Assembly: GCF_032362555.1 (NCBI RefSeq)
Contig: NC_083531.1
Location: 930,001-994,000 of the forward strand
Reading direction: 5' to 3'
Origin: Amyelois transitella
Taxonomy: Eukaryota > Arthropoda > Insecta > Lepidoptera > Pyralidae
Length of the DNA: 64,000 nt
Under the pieces are notes generated by a model. That model saw only the letters and a program-made list of their open reading frames with translations. It did no database searches and was not told where the DNA came from. Below, piece after piece: positions 31,201 through 42,400 of the stretch (positions are counted from its first letter, which is position 1; each line of letters starts with the position of its first letter). The position numbers and the translations under genes were made by a program.

Positions 31201-31974
31201 GGGATTCTTCTTTTAGGCGATGGGTTAGCAACCTGTCACTATTTGAATCTCAATTCTATCATTAAGCAAAACAGCTGAATGCGGCATATCAGTCTTTTCA
31301 AGACTGTTGGCTCTGTTTACCTCGCAAGGGATATAGACATGATTATATGTATGTATGTAAGTAGACAGACAAAACCTTTAATAGTAATAAAATGCTTGTT
31401 ACTATTAAATGGTCATTGTATGAATGGTCAATTCAAACGAAGCCAAAAAAAAAATAAAGTTGAATAACAAGAACTACAAATAAGTAAGAATGTTTTCACA
31501 CACAATGCCTAGATCTAAGCGGCAGCAGTCGGCGGGCGGTCCAGTTCACCCCGCTCGTCTCTTTGTCGCCCCTGGTACCGCTAGACCCTTTTCTTGTTTC
31601 ATTCAGCTTATCAACATTTATGTATCACTCACACTCGGTTTAGCTGGGATGACACTCGGCTCCAATCCGTTATCATGGTAGCTCGACTCTCGCAAGAGGA
31701 AGACGGAGGCCGCTTCTCAAAATCGCTCATTCGACTTACTTATCAATATTTTTGTATTACTCACACTCGGTTTAGCTGGGATGCTTTCACAAATAATAGG
31801 TCTCGGCGGTAGCGGTCGACGAGCGGTTATATTCACCCCGCTCGACCGATTTGCCCCGCTGGTACCGCTAGACCCCGCGTTCGGGTACACTCGGCTCCAA
31901 TCCGTAGTCATGGTAGCTCGACTCTCGCAAGAGGTGGAGGAAGGAGGCCGCTTCTCAAATTCGTATTGGAACAT
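22272..31974 (-). CDS. Type II single-pass membrane glycoprotein, unrecognised, 9 coding exons
   Basis: Exons (5' to 3'): 31974-31765, 29158-29027, 28637-27903, 26499-26366, 25834-25700, 25240-25125, 24028-23929, 23063-22950, 22353-22272; 1,758 nt, 585 aa, every phase closes. Residues 1-70 form a Ser/Pro-rich cytoplasmic tail with a PLPPRP motif. Residues 75-98 (VWIVASASCFAVCAALVLA...) are one membrane span with no signal peptide. Residues 115-585 are extracellular: an Asp/Tyr-rich stretch (DDYEDYYNDENLYDDY), six N-glycosylation motifs in exon 3, then helical segments, and a C-terminal domain with Cys494, Cys500, Cys553 and Cys560 (LDCVWLLYC and LKCNDMFPRC). No named family is recognised; the four-cysteine tail is probably the conserved core. 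Exon 1 is preceded by a good acceptor, so an untranslated or coding exon lies upstream and the start is provisional. Confidence 0.82.
23055..23310. repeat. Three 85-bp tandem units copying a 3' splice site
   Basis: AGTGCTAGCCTGCCAATTAC starts at 23055, 23140 and 23225. The first overlaps the 5' edge of the eighth coding exon of the membrane-protein gene. Each unit keeps the acceptor and the first 12 exon bases on the minus strand. Confidence 0.9.
23310..23475 (+). repeat. R2-like SINE, diverged
   Basis: Keeps GGTCCCGGGTTCGATTCTCG (B box) and the GCCTGGGTCTTG and ATAGTATCGATGAGT body motifs of R2, but with many changes, so it is an old copy. Confidence 0.6.
23645..23915 (-). repeat. R1 SINE-like repeat, full length
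   Basis: CATACATA tail, CTTGCGGGATAGACAGAGCC, then CATCCATGGGAAAGAGATGG and GGAACCACACGGCAC head. It ends about 14 bp from the seventh coding exon of the membrane-protein gene. Confidence 0.85.
24057..24298 (+). repeat. R2 tRNA-derived SINE
   Basis: Intact head GGCCTCTGTGGCGCAGCGGT, B box GGTTCGAATCC and tail TTTGTCCCGTATATAT. It begins 29 bp before the seventh coding exon of the minus-strand gene, within its intron. Confidence 0.88.
24853..25122 (+). repeat. R1 SINE-like repeat, full length
   Basis: Clean copy from GCCGTGTGGTTCCCGGCACC to a (TATG)n tail that ends two bases from the splice donor of the sixth coding exon (25125). Confidence 0.88.
25268..25665. repeat. Two R1 copies head to head
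   Basis: A minus-oriented copy (25268-25510) meets a truncated plus-oriented copy (about 25515-25665). Their TTTCCCATGGATGTCGTAA segments form an inverted repeat. Confidence 0.8.
25850..26285 (-). repeat. Two R1 copies in tandem
   Basis: Copies at 25850-26090 and 26100-26285, same orientation, between the fourth and fifth coding exons of the membrane-protein gene. Confidence 0.8.
26953..27895. mobile_element. hAT-family DNA transposon remnant with 8-bp target duplication
   Basis: Terminal inverted repeats CAGAGCCGGATTAACC and GGTTAATCCGGCTCTG bound a 943-bp element, flanked by the 8-bp direct repeat CATTCACC (26945-26952 and 27896-27903). An 8-bp duplication and CAGAG-type ends are hallmarks of hAT elements. 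No intact transposase frame remains. The right-hand duplication is also the splice donor of the third coding exon of the membrane-protein gene. Confidence 0.88.
28680..28940. mobile_element. RTE-like LINE 3' ends (R3), two scraps
   Basis: 28680-28735 ends CTCCGGGAAAGAGGCGTGAT plus TATG units on the plus strand; 28795-28930 is an inverted copy (minus sense) with the ACMKRVMNVDEA codons. Confidence 0.7.
29195..29525 (-). repeat. R1 SINE-like repeat with an internal insertion
   Basis: Full R1 interrupted at about 29345-29420 by a short AT-rich insert ending TTGAATTGAATTGAATCC. It lies 37 bp upstream of the transmembrane exon. Confidence 0.75.
30040..30308 (-). repeat. R1 SINE-like repeat, full length
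   Basis: CATACATA tail through to GGGAACCACACGGCA head, flanked by TTTATTAAATACGTAC-type sequence on both sides (TATTAAATACGTAC is seen before and after), which looks like a target duplication. Confidence 0.85.
30640..31365 (+). repeat. Two partial R1 copies
   Basis: Copies at about 30640-30790 and 31150-31365, both lacking the head, with CCTTGCAAGGGATATAGAC and CCTCGCAAGGGATATAGAC tails. Confidence 0.7.
31530..31722 (-). repeat. Shuffled partial copy of the cytoplasmic-tail exon
   Basis: In the intron just downstream of exon 31974-31765. On the minus strand 31722-31653 copies the exon front (TTTGAGAAGCGGCCTCC to GGAGCCGAGTG), 31652-31628 copies its end with the donor (CCCAGCTAAACCGAGTGTGA), and about 31590-31530 copies its middle (GGGTCTAGCGGTACCAG, GAGCGGGGTGAA). 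Confidence 0.85.
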
Positions 31975-32264
31975 TTCGATCTGAAAAAAGAAATCAGTTC
32001 TATTTTAAAATTGTACATTGCAGTCTCAGTACAAGTGATGCGTAGGTATTAACTCATTGCCTAAAAGAAGAATCCCAAGTTAACCTGTCACTATTTGAAT
32101 CTTAATTCCATCATACAGCTATACAGCTAAACGCGGCTTTACAGTATTTTCAAGGTAGCTCTGTCTACCCCGCAAGGGATACGGACGTGATTATATGTAG
32201 TATGTAGCTTACGTTGGTCTTTTTCTACTTGGTTTGGCGATCGCTTAAGCATACGTATGCGTGC

Positions 32265-32530
32265 CAATAGAATAGAATAGAATAGATTTATTTTCAAAAT
32301 TGGATACAAGGTATCACTTATTGACGTCACATCACTTAAATCTAATTATAACTACTACCGCTTCCAAAGCGCATGTGTAGAAGAAGCGGCGGAACAAACT
32401 ACACTGCAGCATTTTCATCGGACATCAATATACAAATATAGATCTCTTAAACCTAAATCATGGACGAATGCACATTGTCTACATTAAAAAACATGAATGA
32501 ATGTAGAACTAGTTATTTCAATACGAATAT
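32265..32530 (-). repeat. R5 repeat
   Basis: Starts with AATAGAATAGAATAGATTTA (tail units) and runs to ATGAATGTAGAACTAGTTATT, matching 1676-2040 closely. Confidence 0.75.
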
Positions 32531-32699
32531 TTCGTTATTATTTGGTTATTTGGTTCAATATTAGTTGGCCCGGTGTGTACGCCGCTTAACAATATAAAGA
32601 TTATTAATTTTTCTTAGGATTTAAAAAAGCGTGACGTCCGGATGCAGCGGAAGATGCATCGGCTAACAATAAAGTAAGTGGAGCGAGTCTGATTCAGGT

Positions 32700-33422
32700 A
32701 ATGTGTACATACATGCACACAATCGCGCCTATATCCTTTGCGGGGTAGACAGAGCCAAATGTTTTGTAAAGACTGAAAGGCCTCGTCCAGATGTATAGCT
32801 TAGTGATGGAGTTGAGATTCAAATAGTGACAGGCTGCTAGCCCATCGATTACAAGAAGAATTCAAATTCAAAAAAATTCTAATATTTTTATTCATTATTA
32901 TAGGATACTACATATCGCTTAATAATTGTCAAAACGTTTGATTTCACAATATTGGTTGACTTCAAATAAATTACTAAAATTGATGTAGGTATGTATGTTA
33001 TGTTCAAAGAAGTTGGAAATGTTATACAAACTCCTTCTTGTTATGTTCTTGTTTATCTGTGGTGCGGCGTCCCATGCGCGCGCATCTTCAAAAACACCTG
33101 GTTTCGTGTCCCGCTATGTGGTTTTATTGCATGAATATTTATAAATAGCTATAAATATACATACATACATATGGTCACGTCCATATCCCTTGCGGGGTAA
33201 ACAGAGCCAACAGTCTTGAAAAGACTGAATGGCCACGTTCAGCTATTTGGCTTAATGATAGAATTGAGATTCAAATAGTGACAGGTTGCTGTGCCATCGC
33301 CTAAAAATAAGAATCCCAAGTTTGTAAGCCTATCCCTTAGTCGCCTTTTACGACATTCATAGAAAAAGAGATGGAGTGGTCCTATTCTTTTTTGGTATTG
33401 GTGCCGGGAACCACACGGCACT
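32700..33422 (-). repeat. R1 copies (partial and full)
   Basis: A partial copy at 32700-32860 and a full copy at 33145-33422 flanked by ATAAATATA on both sides. Confidence 0.78.
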
Positions 33423-33649
33423 CTATAAATATATATTAAGAATCCTAAGTTATTTAGCCATTCCTTAAGTCGTTTACGTCATCATGTATGGCTAGAATCA
33501 ATCTGCTTGCTAGGAGTAGTGCCGTGTGGTTCTGACACTAGGACCACTACATATCTTTGCCATGGATCGTGATCTCAGTGACATGTTGCTAGCCTACCGC
33601 CTACGAGATGTTAGCAATTATTTATTTTACATAGTTTATTTATATGTTA

Positions 33650-33922
33650 CTAGCTGTGCCTGCGACTTCGTCCGCGCGGAATAGTTATATTGGGCATCAT
33701 TGAAGCCCTCAACGATGAATAATTTTCCCCGTTTTTTTCACATTTTCCATTATTTCTTCGCTCCTCATAGTTGCAGCGTGATGCTGTATAGCCTAATGCC
33801 TTCCTCAATAAATAATCTATTCAACACAAAAAGAATTTTTCAATTCGAACCAGTAGTTCCTGAGATTAGCGCGTTCAAACAAACAAACAAACTCTTCTGC
33901 TTTATAATATTAGTATAGATTT
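33650..33922 (-). mobile_element. R4 lepidopteran short repeat, full length
   Basis: From CTAGCTGTGCCTGCGACTTC to CTTTATAATATTAGTATAGA; complete ends. Confidence 0.65.
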
Positions 33923-34399
33923 ATTTTACAAATCGTTTCAACATACATAATTATATGTTGTATAAGTAAAAAGGTGTAATAAAAATGTATTCCAATGTCG
34001 ATGATTAATAATGTTTTTGACAGCCGGCCTTTTTGAATTGACGATGGAATCATTCTGCTGCTTACGTTTGACTTGAGAAAATCTCTGTTCTAACCTAACC
34101 CCATAAAATGTTTGTTTAAATTATTCCTGCTTACTAATGAATAATGAATAAAGAAAAAGAGAGAAATCCCAAGTTTATAAGCCTATCTCTACGTCGCCTT
34201 TTACGCCATGTCCTCAGGTAGGTATCTGAAATGATCATATCGTGGTCATTAGACCACATACCGACAGCCGTGAGGTTATCAATGAGAAGAGAGAACAATG
34301 AGACGCAGTCACGGGCGCGGTGCGAATGTCAACGTGGGAATCTCTCCTAAACAATAGTTTACCTCGATGACAGCGGTCAGCGCCCTTCAAAAGATTTCA

Positions 34400-34770
34400 T
34401 ACATACTTATACATAATCACATGTCTATATAAGTATGCCTTGGGGGTAGACAGAGTTAACAGTCTTGAAAAGACTGAAAGTCTACTTTTAGCTGTAGGTA
34501 TGTCATAATAATGATAGAATTGTGAAAAAAAATAAAAGCGTAGTAAAAATAAGTGACAGATTGTTAAAATCTGTAGTGCCGTGTGGTTCCCGGCACCAAT
34601 AAAAAAAAAGAATAGGAACACTCGTATAGTCGTAAGGCGACTAAGGATTAGGCTTATAAACTTGGGATTCTTTTAGGCGATGGGCTAGGGTCTTTTCAAG
34701 AATGTTGGCTCTGTCTACCCCGCAAGGGATATAGACGTGACCATATGTATGTATGTATGATACCAGTAAA
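34400..34770. repeat. R1 copies in opposite orientation
   Basis: A degraded minus copy (34400-34500) followed by a plus copy (34572-34770) with an intact tail CCCCGCAAGGGATATAGACG and (TATG)n. Confidence 0.72.
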
Positions 34771-34989
34771 TAACGATGGCTTGATCCTTAGTATGTTATA
34801 TTTCAGAAAAAAACTCGTGTAAAGATACAATGTCGGAGCAAAAACATATCGTAAGTAATTTTCCTACGGCCTTGTCATATCATTTTTCCACATTGACAAA
34901 ATACAAAATGTACGGCTAGCAACGCGAAAGCAGCAGCAGTTAACAGCCAAGAAAGTAAGCAGCGCGGCCGTCGCTAACAATGCAGTGTA

Positions 34990-35115
34990 GTTTGTTCCGC
35001 CGCTTCTTTTACACATGCGCTTTGGAAGTTAGTAGTTATAATGAGATTTGAGTGATGTGACGTCAATAAGTGATACCTTGTATCCAATTTTGAAAATAAA
35101 TCTATTCTATTCTAA
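34990..35115 (+). repeat. R5 repeat, 3' part
   Basis: Ends TTGAAAATAAATCTATTCTATTCTA, showing the TTCTA tail clearly. Confidence 0.7.
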
Positions 35116-35590
35116 TACCCATCTTTTGTCGTCGGCTAACAAAAGGGTAACGAGCGAGAAAGCAACGGATCCCTAACCTTGCTCTCGGAAGCTCACATTT
35201 ATCTCACTCTAGTTACTTTAAAATGTGAGGCATTATAGATAACTACTGTAATCTGCTGTAATTCTATATAACTGTGCGCCCAGGCAGCGCGAAATGGGGT
35301 AAGAGTCGTGAGAAATTGTGAGAGTCTTGTAAAAAAAAAAAGTTTTGAAATTAGAACAATTTTCCGTGATTCCTCCTTTCTAACGTTGGCGTCGTCTATA
35401 ACCACGATACAAGAGGAAGTCAGAATTAACTCACGTCTGCCTTGTCTTTGGCACATAGGGGCAGGGAAATTAGAAAATTAAGCCCACTTAGATCATGTTT
35501 GTAGGAAGTATAGTTAAAAAGTTATTTATTCCTACAGAAGATAGAAGGAGAAAAGAGGAGAGAAATAATAAGTTTAAAATGTCTATATTA

Positions 35591-36536
35591 TAGAGTTGCC
35601 ACGAATAGTGAATTGGCCGAATACCGAATATTCGGCAACGCGGTCGGCCGAAGCGCCGAATATTCGGCCGACGAATATTCGGCACGAAATACATCCCTAA
35701 AATCTTTCCACTGCATTTATTCTATTTTCGTGCTTCTTTTGCCATACCCAACTTTCGCTCCCATTCATTAATTTCGGGACCAACACGCCCCTATGCACAG
35801 CCAGTCGAGCCTTTTTGGACAGTTTCTGACTGCTTATAAAGGCATGCAAAGCTCCATTCACCATGTTCACTCTCCTTTCAATACCACTATCACACTTGCC
35901 ATCTGATGTAAACTTTGATCCTACTCGTAGATATACAAACTCTTTCACTTGTTCAACTTTTTTTTTAAGTAACTAATGAAAATGATGGTACTATTGAAAT
36001 ACATGACAGTTTCTGGAACTGAAGTAGCAACAGATAATATGCGAAATGCTAATGATTAGGTAGACGTGGAGAAGAGTGCTGTGGCAAACCAGTTGGATTT
36101 TTATTTGAAAACAGTTCGCTTAGATCGGAAGGCCGACCCTTACAACTAACTTGTGGTTCGCAAACGAAAAACAATTCCCAAACCTTTCGAAATTTGCTAA
36201 AGTTTATCATTCTTCTCCTGGAAGTAGCGTGTATAGTGAAGGTTATTTTCTGAGGCTGGTATTATTTACGATGAATAGCGTAATCGTTTGCAACCAAAAA
36301 TGCTGAAAAGCTTGTTTTTATTCATCATAACTTACCACTGGTCAATTTTAATTACTAAAGTGTTGTAATTTGGAATTAGATACATAATTTTGAGTAATAT
36401 ACGTGTCTTTTTTACATAATTTGGTATTCGGTATTCGGCCGAATAATAGGTACTATTCGGCCGAATACCGAATAGCAAAAAAAGTGGCCGAATAGGCCGA
36501 ATACCGAATAATTGCCGAATATTCGTGGCATCTCTA
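35591..36536 (+). mobile_element. Decayed hAT transposon with 8-bp target duplication
   Basis: TAGAGTTGCCACGAATA at the left pairs with TATTCGTGGCATCTCTA at the right; the flanks are the perfect 8-bp repeat CTATATTA (35583-35590, 36537-36544). About 36075-36330 keeps frameshifted codons of a hAT transposase C-terminal dimerisation region (FSEAGIIYDE-stop-RNRLQPK). Both ends carry many GCCGAATATTCGG palindromes. A LINE fragment sits inside it at about 35698-35950. Confidence 0.88.
35698..35950 (-). mobile_element. RTE-like LINE reverse transcriptase fragment nested in hAT
   Basis: Open minus-strand frame with EFVYLRVGSKFTSDGKC, IERRVNMVNGAL, LAVHRGVLVPKLMNGSESW, KKHENRINAVERF. It belongs directly upstream of the R3 C-terminal segment found at 3520-3975, so both come from the same LINE type. 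Truncated at both ends. Confidence 0.82.
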
Positions 36537-36829
36537 CTATATTATACGTAAAAATTAAGAATATTTGACAATAAAAGCTCTTTTTGACATATCTCTAACA
36601 AACAAAATCATGGCAACCGCTATGGCGTAGGTATACCAAGAAGGTTGCCTACAATGTTTGACCCTGGTGAAAATGTTTTGCTTTCAATCTCGCATTTTTT
36701 GACGTTGGAAAGAGACTAACTATACTATACCTACCTAGTTGTAATAGTTTTTTTTTTATTCACCTCATTTGTCTATCGCCTTTCTACCTATTAATTCCGG
36801 GAATTCGAGAAAACCTCTCTCAGTGTGGT

Positions 36830-37050
36830 TCCCTGCCCTCTATATAATAGAACCACTCCATATCTTTCCTATGGATGGCTTATAAACTTGGGATTCCTTT
36901 TGTAAGCGATAGGCTAGCAACCTGTTACTATTTGAATCTGAATTCCATCATGACACGTTCAGCTGTATACCTATACAGCTGAACGTGTCCTGTCAGTTTT
37001 TCAAGACCGCTGGCTCTGTCTACCTTGCAAGGGATATATAAGGCGTTGTC
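36830..37050 (+). repeat. R1 SINE-like repeat, degraded
   Basis: GTGTGGTTCCCTGCC head and ACCTTGCAAGGGATATATAA tail with a rearranged middle (CAGCTGTATACC repeated). Confidence 0.6.
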
Positions 37051-37384
37051 TTTCTACTTTATCACCAATTTTAATCATGAATGAAAAAAGCGGCGACGGG
37101 TCACAAGTCATAGTTTCTATTTCCGGAGCCCCAACACGGAGATAACGGAATCAATATAACTATGGTTAGGTCAAGGGTTGGCTGCTGTCTTTTCTATTAA
37201 GCACTTTCTTTCATCTTTTTAATCTTTTTCACATAACAAAATACTCGTGTCTTCCTTTGCGTACACAGACAAACAGTCTATTAAAAATAAAATTGGTAAT
37301 ACATTCCTCTAGTGCAGCTTTTACCATGATCCAAAAGGTAATCCATCCAATGAGTCTTGGATGTTTATCTTTATAGGTATTTAT

Positions 37385-37700
37385 AATAAAAATAGTTAGC
37401 TGTTCCGGCAAACGTTGTTCTGCATTTTGTGGGTATGAAAAATAGATGTTGGCCGATTCTCAGACCTTCTCAATATGCTCACAAAATTTCATGAGAATCT
37501 CAGGAACTACTGGTTCAAATTGGAAAATTCTTTGTGTTGAATAGACCATTTATCGAGGAAGGCTTAAAGCTATATAATATCAAGCTGCAGCTATGAGGAG
37601 CGAATAAATAATGGGAAATGTGAAAAAAAAAAACGGGGAAAATTATTCATCTTTCAGGGCTTCAATGATGCCCAAAATAACTATTTCACGCGGACGAGAA
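37385..37700 (+). mobile_element. R4 short repeat, degraded composite
   Basis: Contains AGACCATTTATCGAGGAAGG and ACTATTTCACGCGGACGA; the front matches the related element at 53820-53950 and 59800-59965 (CTCATGAAATTT, CATATTGAGTAGGTCTGAGA). Confidence 0.5.
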
Positions 37701-39284
37701 TAAGATATAGATCTTTAGTATCGTTGCGTTAGTATGTCATAATACTAGTCTCAAACTTAACTCAATCAGGTGTCATCTGTCACATATATATAAAAAAATA
37801 GGTTAGGTTTGGGGCAACGGTTGCTGAGGTCAGACCGGTCAGTTCAAGGTGCGACTTATTGACAATGATCCAGGATTGATTTGTGTGAGTGATGCAACTC
37901 CCATCTGACATCCGCAAACTCAACAGAAAACCTTAGGCAGCATTGGTTTCAATTCCTGAAGAAACACGGTTTCCTCACGATCTTTTCCCTCACCGTCAGA
38001 TCATCGGTTAGTACTCCATCAAAATTTTTCCATCAGAATTGTCCGGCAGAAAAGAGGTAGGATCTGCTATGACCACGAAATTCGAACTCCTTTACCGTGA
38101 TTCGGGTGCGCGTTTTGTCATGACCACCTCCTACCATCGAAGTTAACAAATCAGCATATTTGCATAATAAGTCACATTGTTCTGTACCAATAATAACTGA
38201 TTTCCATTCGTTTCATATTCATTTGTAGGAAACGCAGACGATGAGTTTCAGTTTTTTGTTTTGAAGTTTTTATAGAAAGAAAGAAGTCCAGTTTTTAAAC
38301 CATACGTTAGTAGGTATAATATCTGACATACATAAGTTTAAATATAAAAAGTATTTATATTTATTTTAGATAATTGAGACGGATTCACTCAAAAATTACT
38401 GGACCTTTTTATCTGGTTCATAGACAAGGCAAGATTTAAATTAGATACTTTAAGGCTTAATACGCGTCACAAGTTTATTTTGTTTGTAAATTCGTGTATA
38501 AAAAAATTACAGTTTGAAATCGGAAGTATTTTAGTGACCAAAGATACAGCTCAGATAAGTAGGTATAAAAAATAATTAAAACAAACAGTGATGCATATTT
38601 TCGGGGCGTTAACATTATGTCGATACTGCATAATACAATATTATCCATCAAATTTTATTTAACTGGAAAGAAGTACTTAGTTACTTGTTTATAAAAATGA
38701 TATTCTCCAGAGGTAGGTAGACTTACAATCGAAGTTTTCTATCGATATCATGGAATATATTTAATTCTATACCTACTTAAAATACCTATCGTCGCAGTTT
38801 ATGGATGAAGGAACATGATAATTATTGTTTCTGTTGATTTGTATCGGTTACCTATCAACCACATTGGCCACCACACCACCCCTACACGCTTCAGAGAACA
38901 TTATTTTTTACTTGCAGGCTGTTAAATAATTAGGTCAAATTTTATATTAACTCAACTCCACACACAAAGAGAATGAAATGTCTTTTCACTGATTTAATTA
39001 CAATACGTAATGAGAAATGTCAGCCGCACATACATTATTAATTATAAAATACGAGGTTATTGCGTAGGTATTTTTCGATAGTAGAATGTTTTAACTATAA
39101 TGTAAAATTTATCCTAACTATTAAAATATACCTTATCTTAAAATGGAAAATGGACCTAATATTTAAATTATTTTAAATCTCCATATTAACAAGCAACACG
39201 ATTTAATGTGTCAGTGGCAGTAGTCTGATTATGTGCATGCAAATTTCCATTAGGACCAAATAAAATGCATAAAACCTACCTCAA

Positions 39285-39430
39285 CACAAATTCCAAGTTA
39301 GAACTTGTAAATAACCAAGTCACTTTATCGACTTTTAAACCGATCGGTGTCACAACACTAGCACATTTTTTTTTTATAAAACGCCGAATCAAATAATTTC
39401 AAAACGGCCAGAATTCCTTTTTTCTTAAAA
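39285..39430 (-). promoter_or_regulatory. Candidate 5' UTR exon and start region of the membrane-protein gene
   Basis: The minus strand has a good donor (GAG then GTAGGT at about 39284) preceded by sequence without a long frame and by a TATA-like GTTTTATAACTT. The gene at 22272-31974 needs an upstream exon, and this is the best-looking one, but nothing ties it to that gene directly. Confidence 0.2.
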
Positions 39431-42400
39431 TTTGTCTCGAACAGTCGGAAGTTATAAAACGAGCTATACAGCCAAGCGTGCGGCTAAACCGGCAGTTTTT
39501 GTTGCACTAAAGTATGGTAACACGACAACAGTTAGGTACATAGGACAACAAACTGTGAAATGGCGAAAGTAAGCAAAGATGATGCGCGTGTAACGCAGAA
39601 ATTATTCTCATTTAATTAGCCATTTTAATTTTTGAATGCACCAATTGCAAGACCTTTAACATCTCTAGTGAAATTTCTTGTCGTTCAAAAACAAACTTTT
39701 TGGCGGTAACGACGCTAATAACAATTAAGTTACGTAAAGAGTTACCGAAATATATATCATGCCTAATATTATTGCGCGGGTTTTATAGTTATTATGCCTA
39801 TTTCCTTATGAGACTTTCACCAATTAACACTCAAAATACATATTCTTCTATTGATGAAATAGTCAGATAGCCACTCAAAGGGTATACTTATTTGAATTCA
39901 AGTAGGTAAGTATTTAAACCTACACATGCAGATAATTGCTTAAGTATATATCTAGTTATTAACACTAAGTAGGTTATATTGAAAGTACCTAATGAGACAA
40001 GATTACAATCAAAACAATTTTCCTAGTAAGGAAAATTAGGTAAGTAGTTAGGTAAAAGAAAATAAAACAAGGGTCAGTGTTTGGCCAAGATAGGTATAAA
40101 TATACATATAATGGCACCCTGTACTTAGCGATGTCATAATGGTTACTGGGACCCTTTTTTCTTGGTTTTAGTAAGAGACAAATACGGAAATATTGTTTTT
40201 GTGCCTTTTCATACCGCCCATGATACTTCTCGTAAGCAAAATTGCAAAGCACATACCTAGCTTGTAGTCTATCTCGCTGTGATAATCAAATAAAATCATC
40301 TATACTAATATTATACGATTGAAATTATTCATCCTACTTACTTCGAGGCTAACTATATCTGTGTAATTTGTCAAAAAAATCCTTGAGGGCTTCAATGATG
40401 CCCAAAATAACTATTCCACGCGGACGAAGTCGCGGGCACAGGTAGTTGATAATATACAGTAAGTAGCCTTATTTTGGCGTTATTAAGAAGTCGCGTCGAA
40501 ACCGGCTTTCAATCATTTAATCGCGCCAGTTTTGCAGATCGGCGTAACGGCGCACATAAAACTTATATCACCTCATTTTGGTAAGAAGTTAAGTACCTAC
40601 TTAGGTAATATATTTTATCATATCATTTTAATCGAAAAAAAAGGAATCGGTATAAATTCTATTTCGTTAATTAAATTCTATTTACGTGGATTAGTGTAGT
40701 GATCATCCCTCCAGCAGTCCAATATTTATTATTCCACAGGGGCTTACGTCATACGTCAAAATTAAAAAAAAATACAATCTCGGCAGAATCACCGAAAGTC
40801 CAGTGGAAGCCATAATGTAAAAGAGAAAGAAAGAACAAGTACAATCGTAAGTTTTTTTTTTAATTCGTTCTGTCACTTGTTTGCTATAGACTAAAAGTAC
40901 TGTAACAAGGGGAAAGGGAATTTTATTGAAAGAGTGGTCAACAGATACAATACCTTTGTAGTTACTTAGGTACTCAATGCAACTTGTACAGTTTTTTAAA
41001 CTTTCTTCAAGTATTAAGACCGTACTGAAGTATAGAATCAAAGTGTTTCAATATTAATTATAAGAATTTTTAAATGGCAAATCTAAAATTAAATTTAACC
41101 TAATACCCGCTACATTCTTTTCAGATGTCCTTTGTAAATTTTGTAGATAGTAATTAAGAAGATAATAGACACACGAAGTCCCTTTTTAATAGGAAATCCC
41201 GAAGTCCCTCATTACAGACTACTCATTTCCTACCCATGCTTTCCTTGGCGCCATCCGTCCATTTAGTTTTCGGTTTTCTTCCATTTCTACTGCTTTTCAC
41301 AAGGTTTTTGCCCGTTTACTTTTTCCAAAAAGAAGAGCCCGTGATCCGTCTGTGACCATAGACCAAAGAGATATCTGAATTAAAAAACTCAAAGTGAAAT
41401 TTATAAATTTATGTAGCTTATATAACTACTTAATTAATCGTACATATGTCCCATGACAATGCAAACAAAAGAATTAAATATTATTATTAATGAGAACTTA
41501 ATCCTTAGGTAAATTTAATAAACAGCTGAATACATTACTCTCCTTTTTAAGCATTCGCGTGAAGCAGACGTGGACCGGATAACGGCATCTCTGCCGATGC
41601 AACCTTGCGACCTAGAAGTGAAGGCGGGTTGCACAGACATTCGTAAGTTCAACGTTAACTAACACTTAGCCTCTGTTGATTAACGATACATTCATAAAAT
41701 CATGCCTCTTTCCTGAAGGGTAGGCAGAGACTCCATATTATAGACACATAGGTACTTGCCACGATCTCTGCATGCTTCTTATCTAAGCATATAAACAATT
41801 TCCGGATTATGATTGAGATTGATAAACGAGGAGCTTATAGTCACGAGTCATGATTTAATTTAACTCTTTGATAACCGAGGAGCTTATATAGGTAACGAGT
41901 GATAATTTAATTTAACTCAAGAATCACGAAATAACATGCCGTAACAGTGTGGTGTTTGTTAACCTAACTCAGCTTGAATCATTGGATTTGACTTTTATAA
42001 TACCACAATGGGATATAACCCACAATCGAATGACGATGAGGGTATAATGGTAAAATGCTCGTCTCTCAGTTGTTGAAATAAGTTGACTGAGTATTTCCTG
42101 ATGCGAACTTACAAATTTTCATTGTTCATTCATTCGGCTTGAGGATCTTCGCAGAATATAAATAATCTATGGTTTGCGATAGGTATATTATTATGACAAA
42201 TATACGCGAGAGAACCAGAAAACCAAAGTTAGGTACTTAGTTAGCCATAAACAACCGTACACTTTGTTAAATAAAAGCAATGTAGAAGACATTTGTTACA
42301 CTTATTGCTACTTTAAATCATTTTTGTGCAACTCGTCACGGACGCATCGCTCTTATTTCCGAAGCGTTAATTTAACATAACAAAGCTTGCAAATAAAGGT

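Noticed and set aside
22272..31974. Homology between the membrane protein (FNIGKTILENFLEIG) and the secreted cluster's F-[KN]-[IV]-G-Y block
   Set aside because: Only four residues agree and flanking helices do not align; probably coincidence, though a profile comparison would settle it.
40703..41041. A 112-codon minus-strand frame with hydrophobic segments
   Set aside because: AT-rich intergenic DNA gives chance hydrophobic frames; no splice sites, no conserved pattern, no neighbour support.
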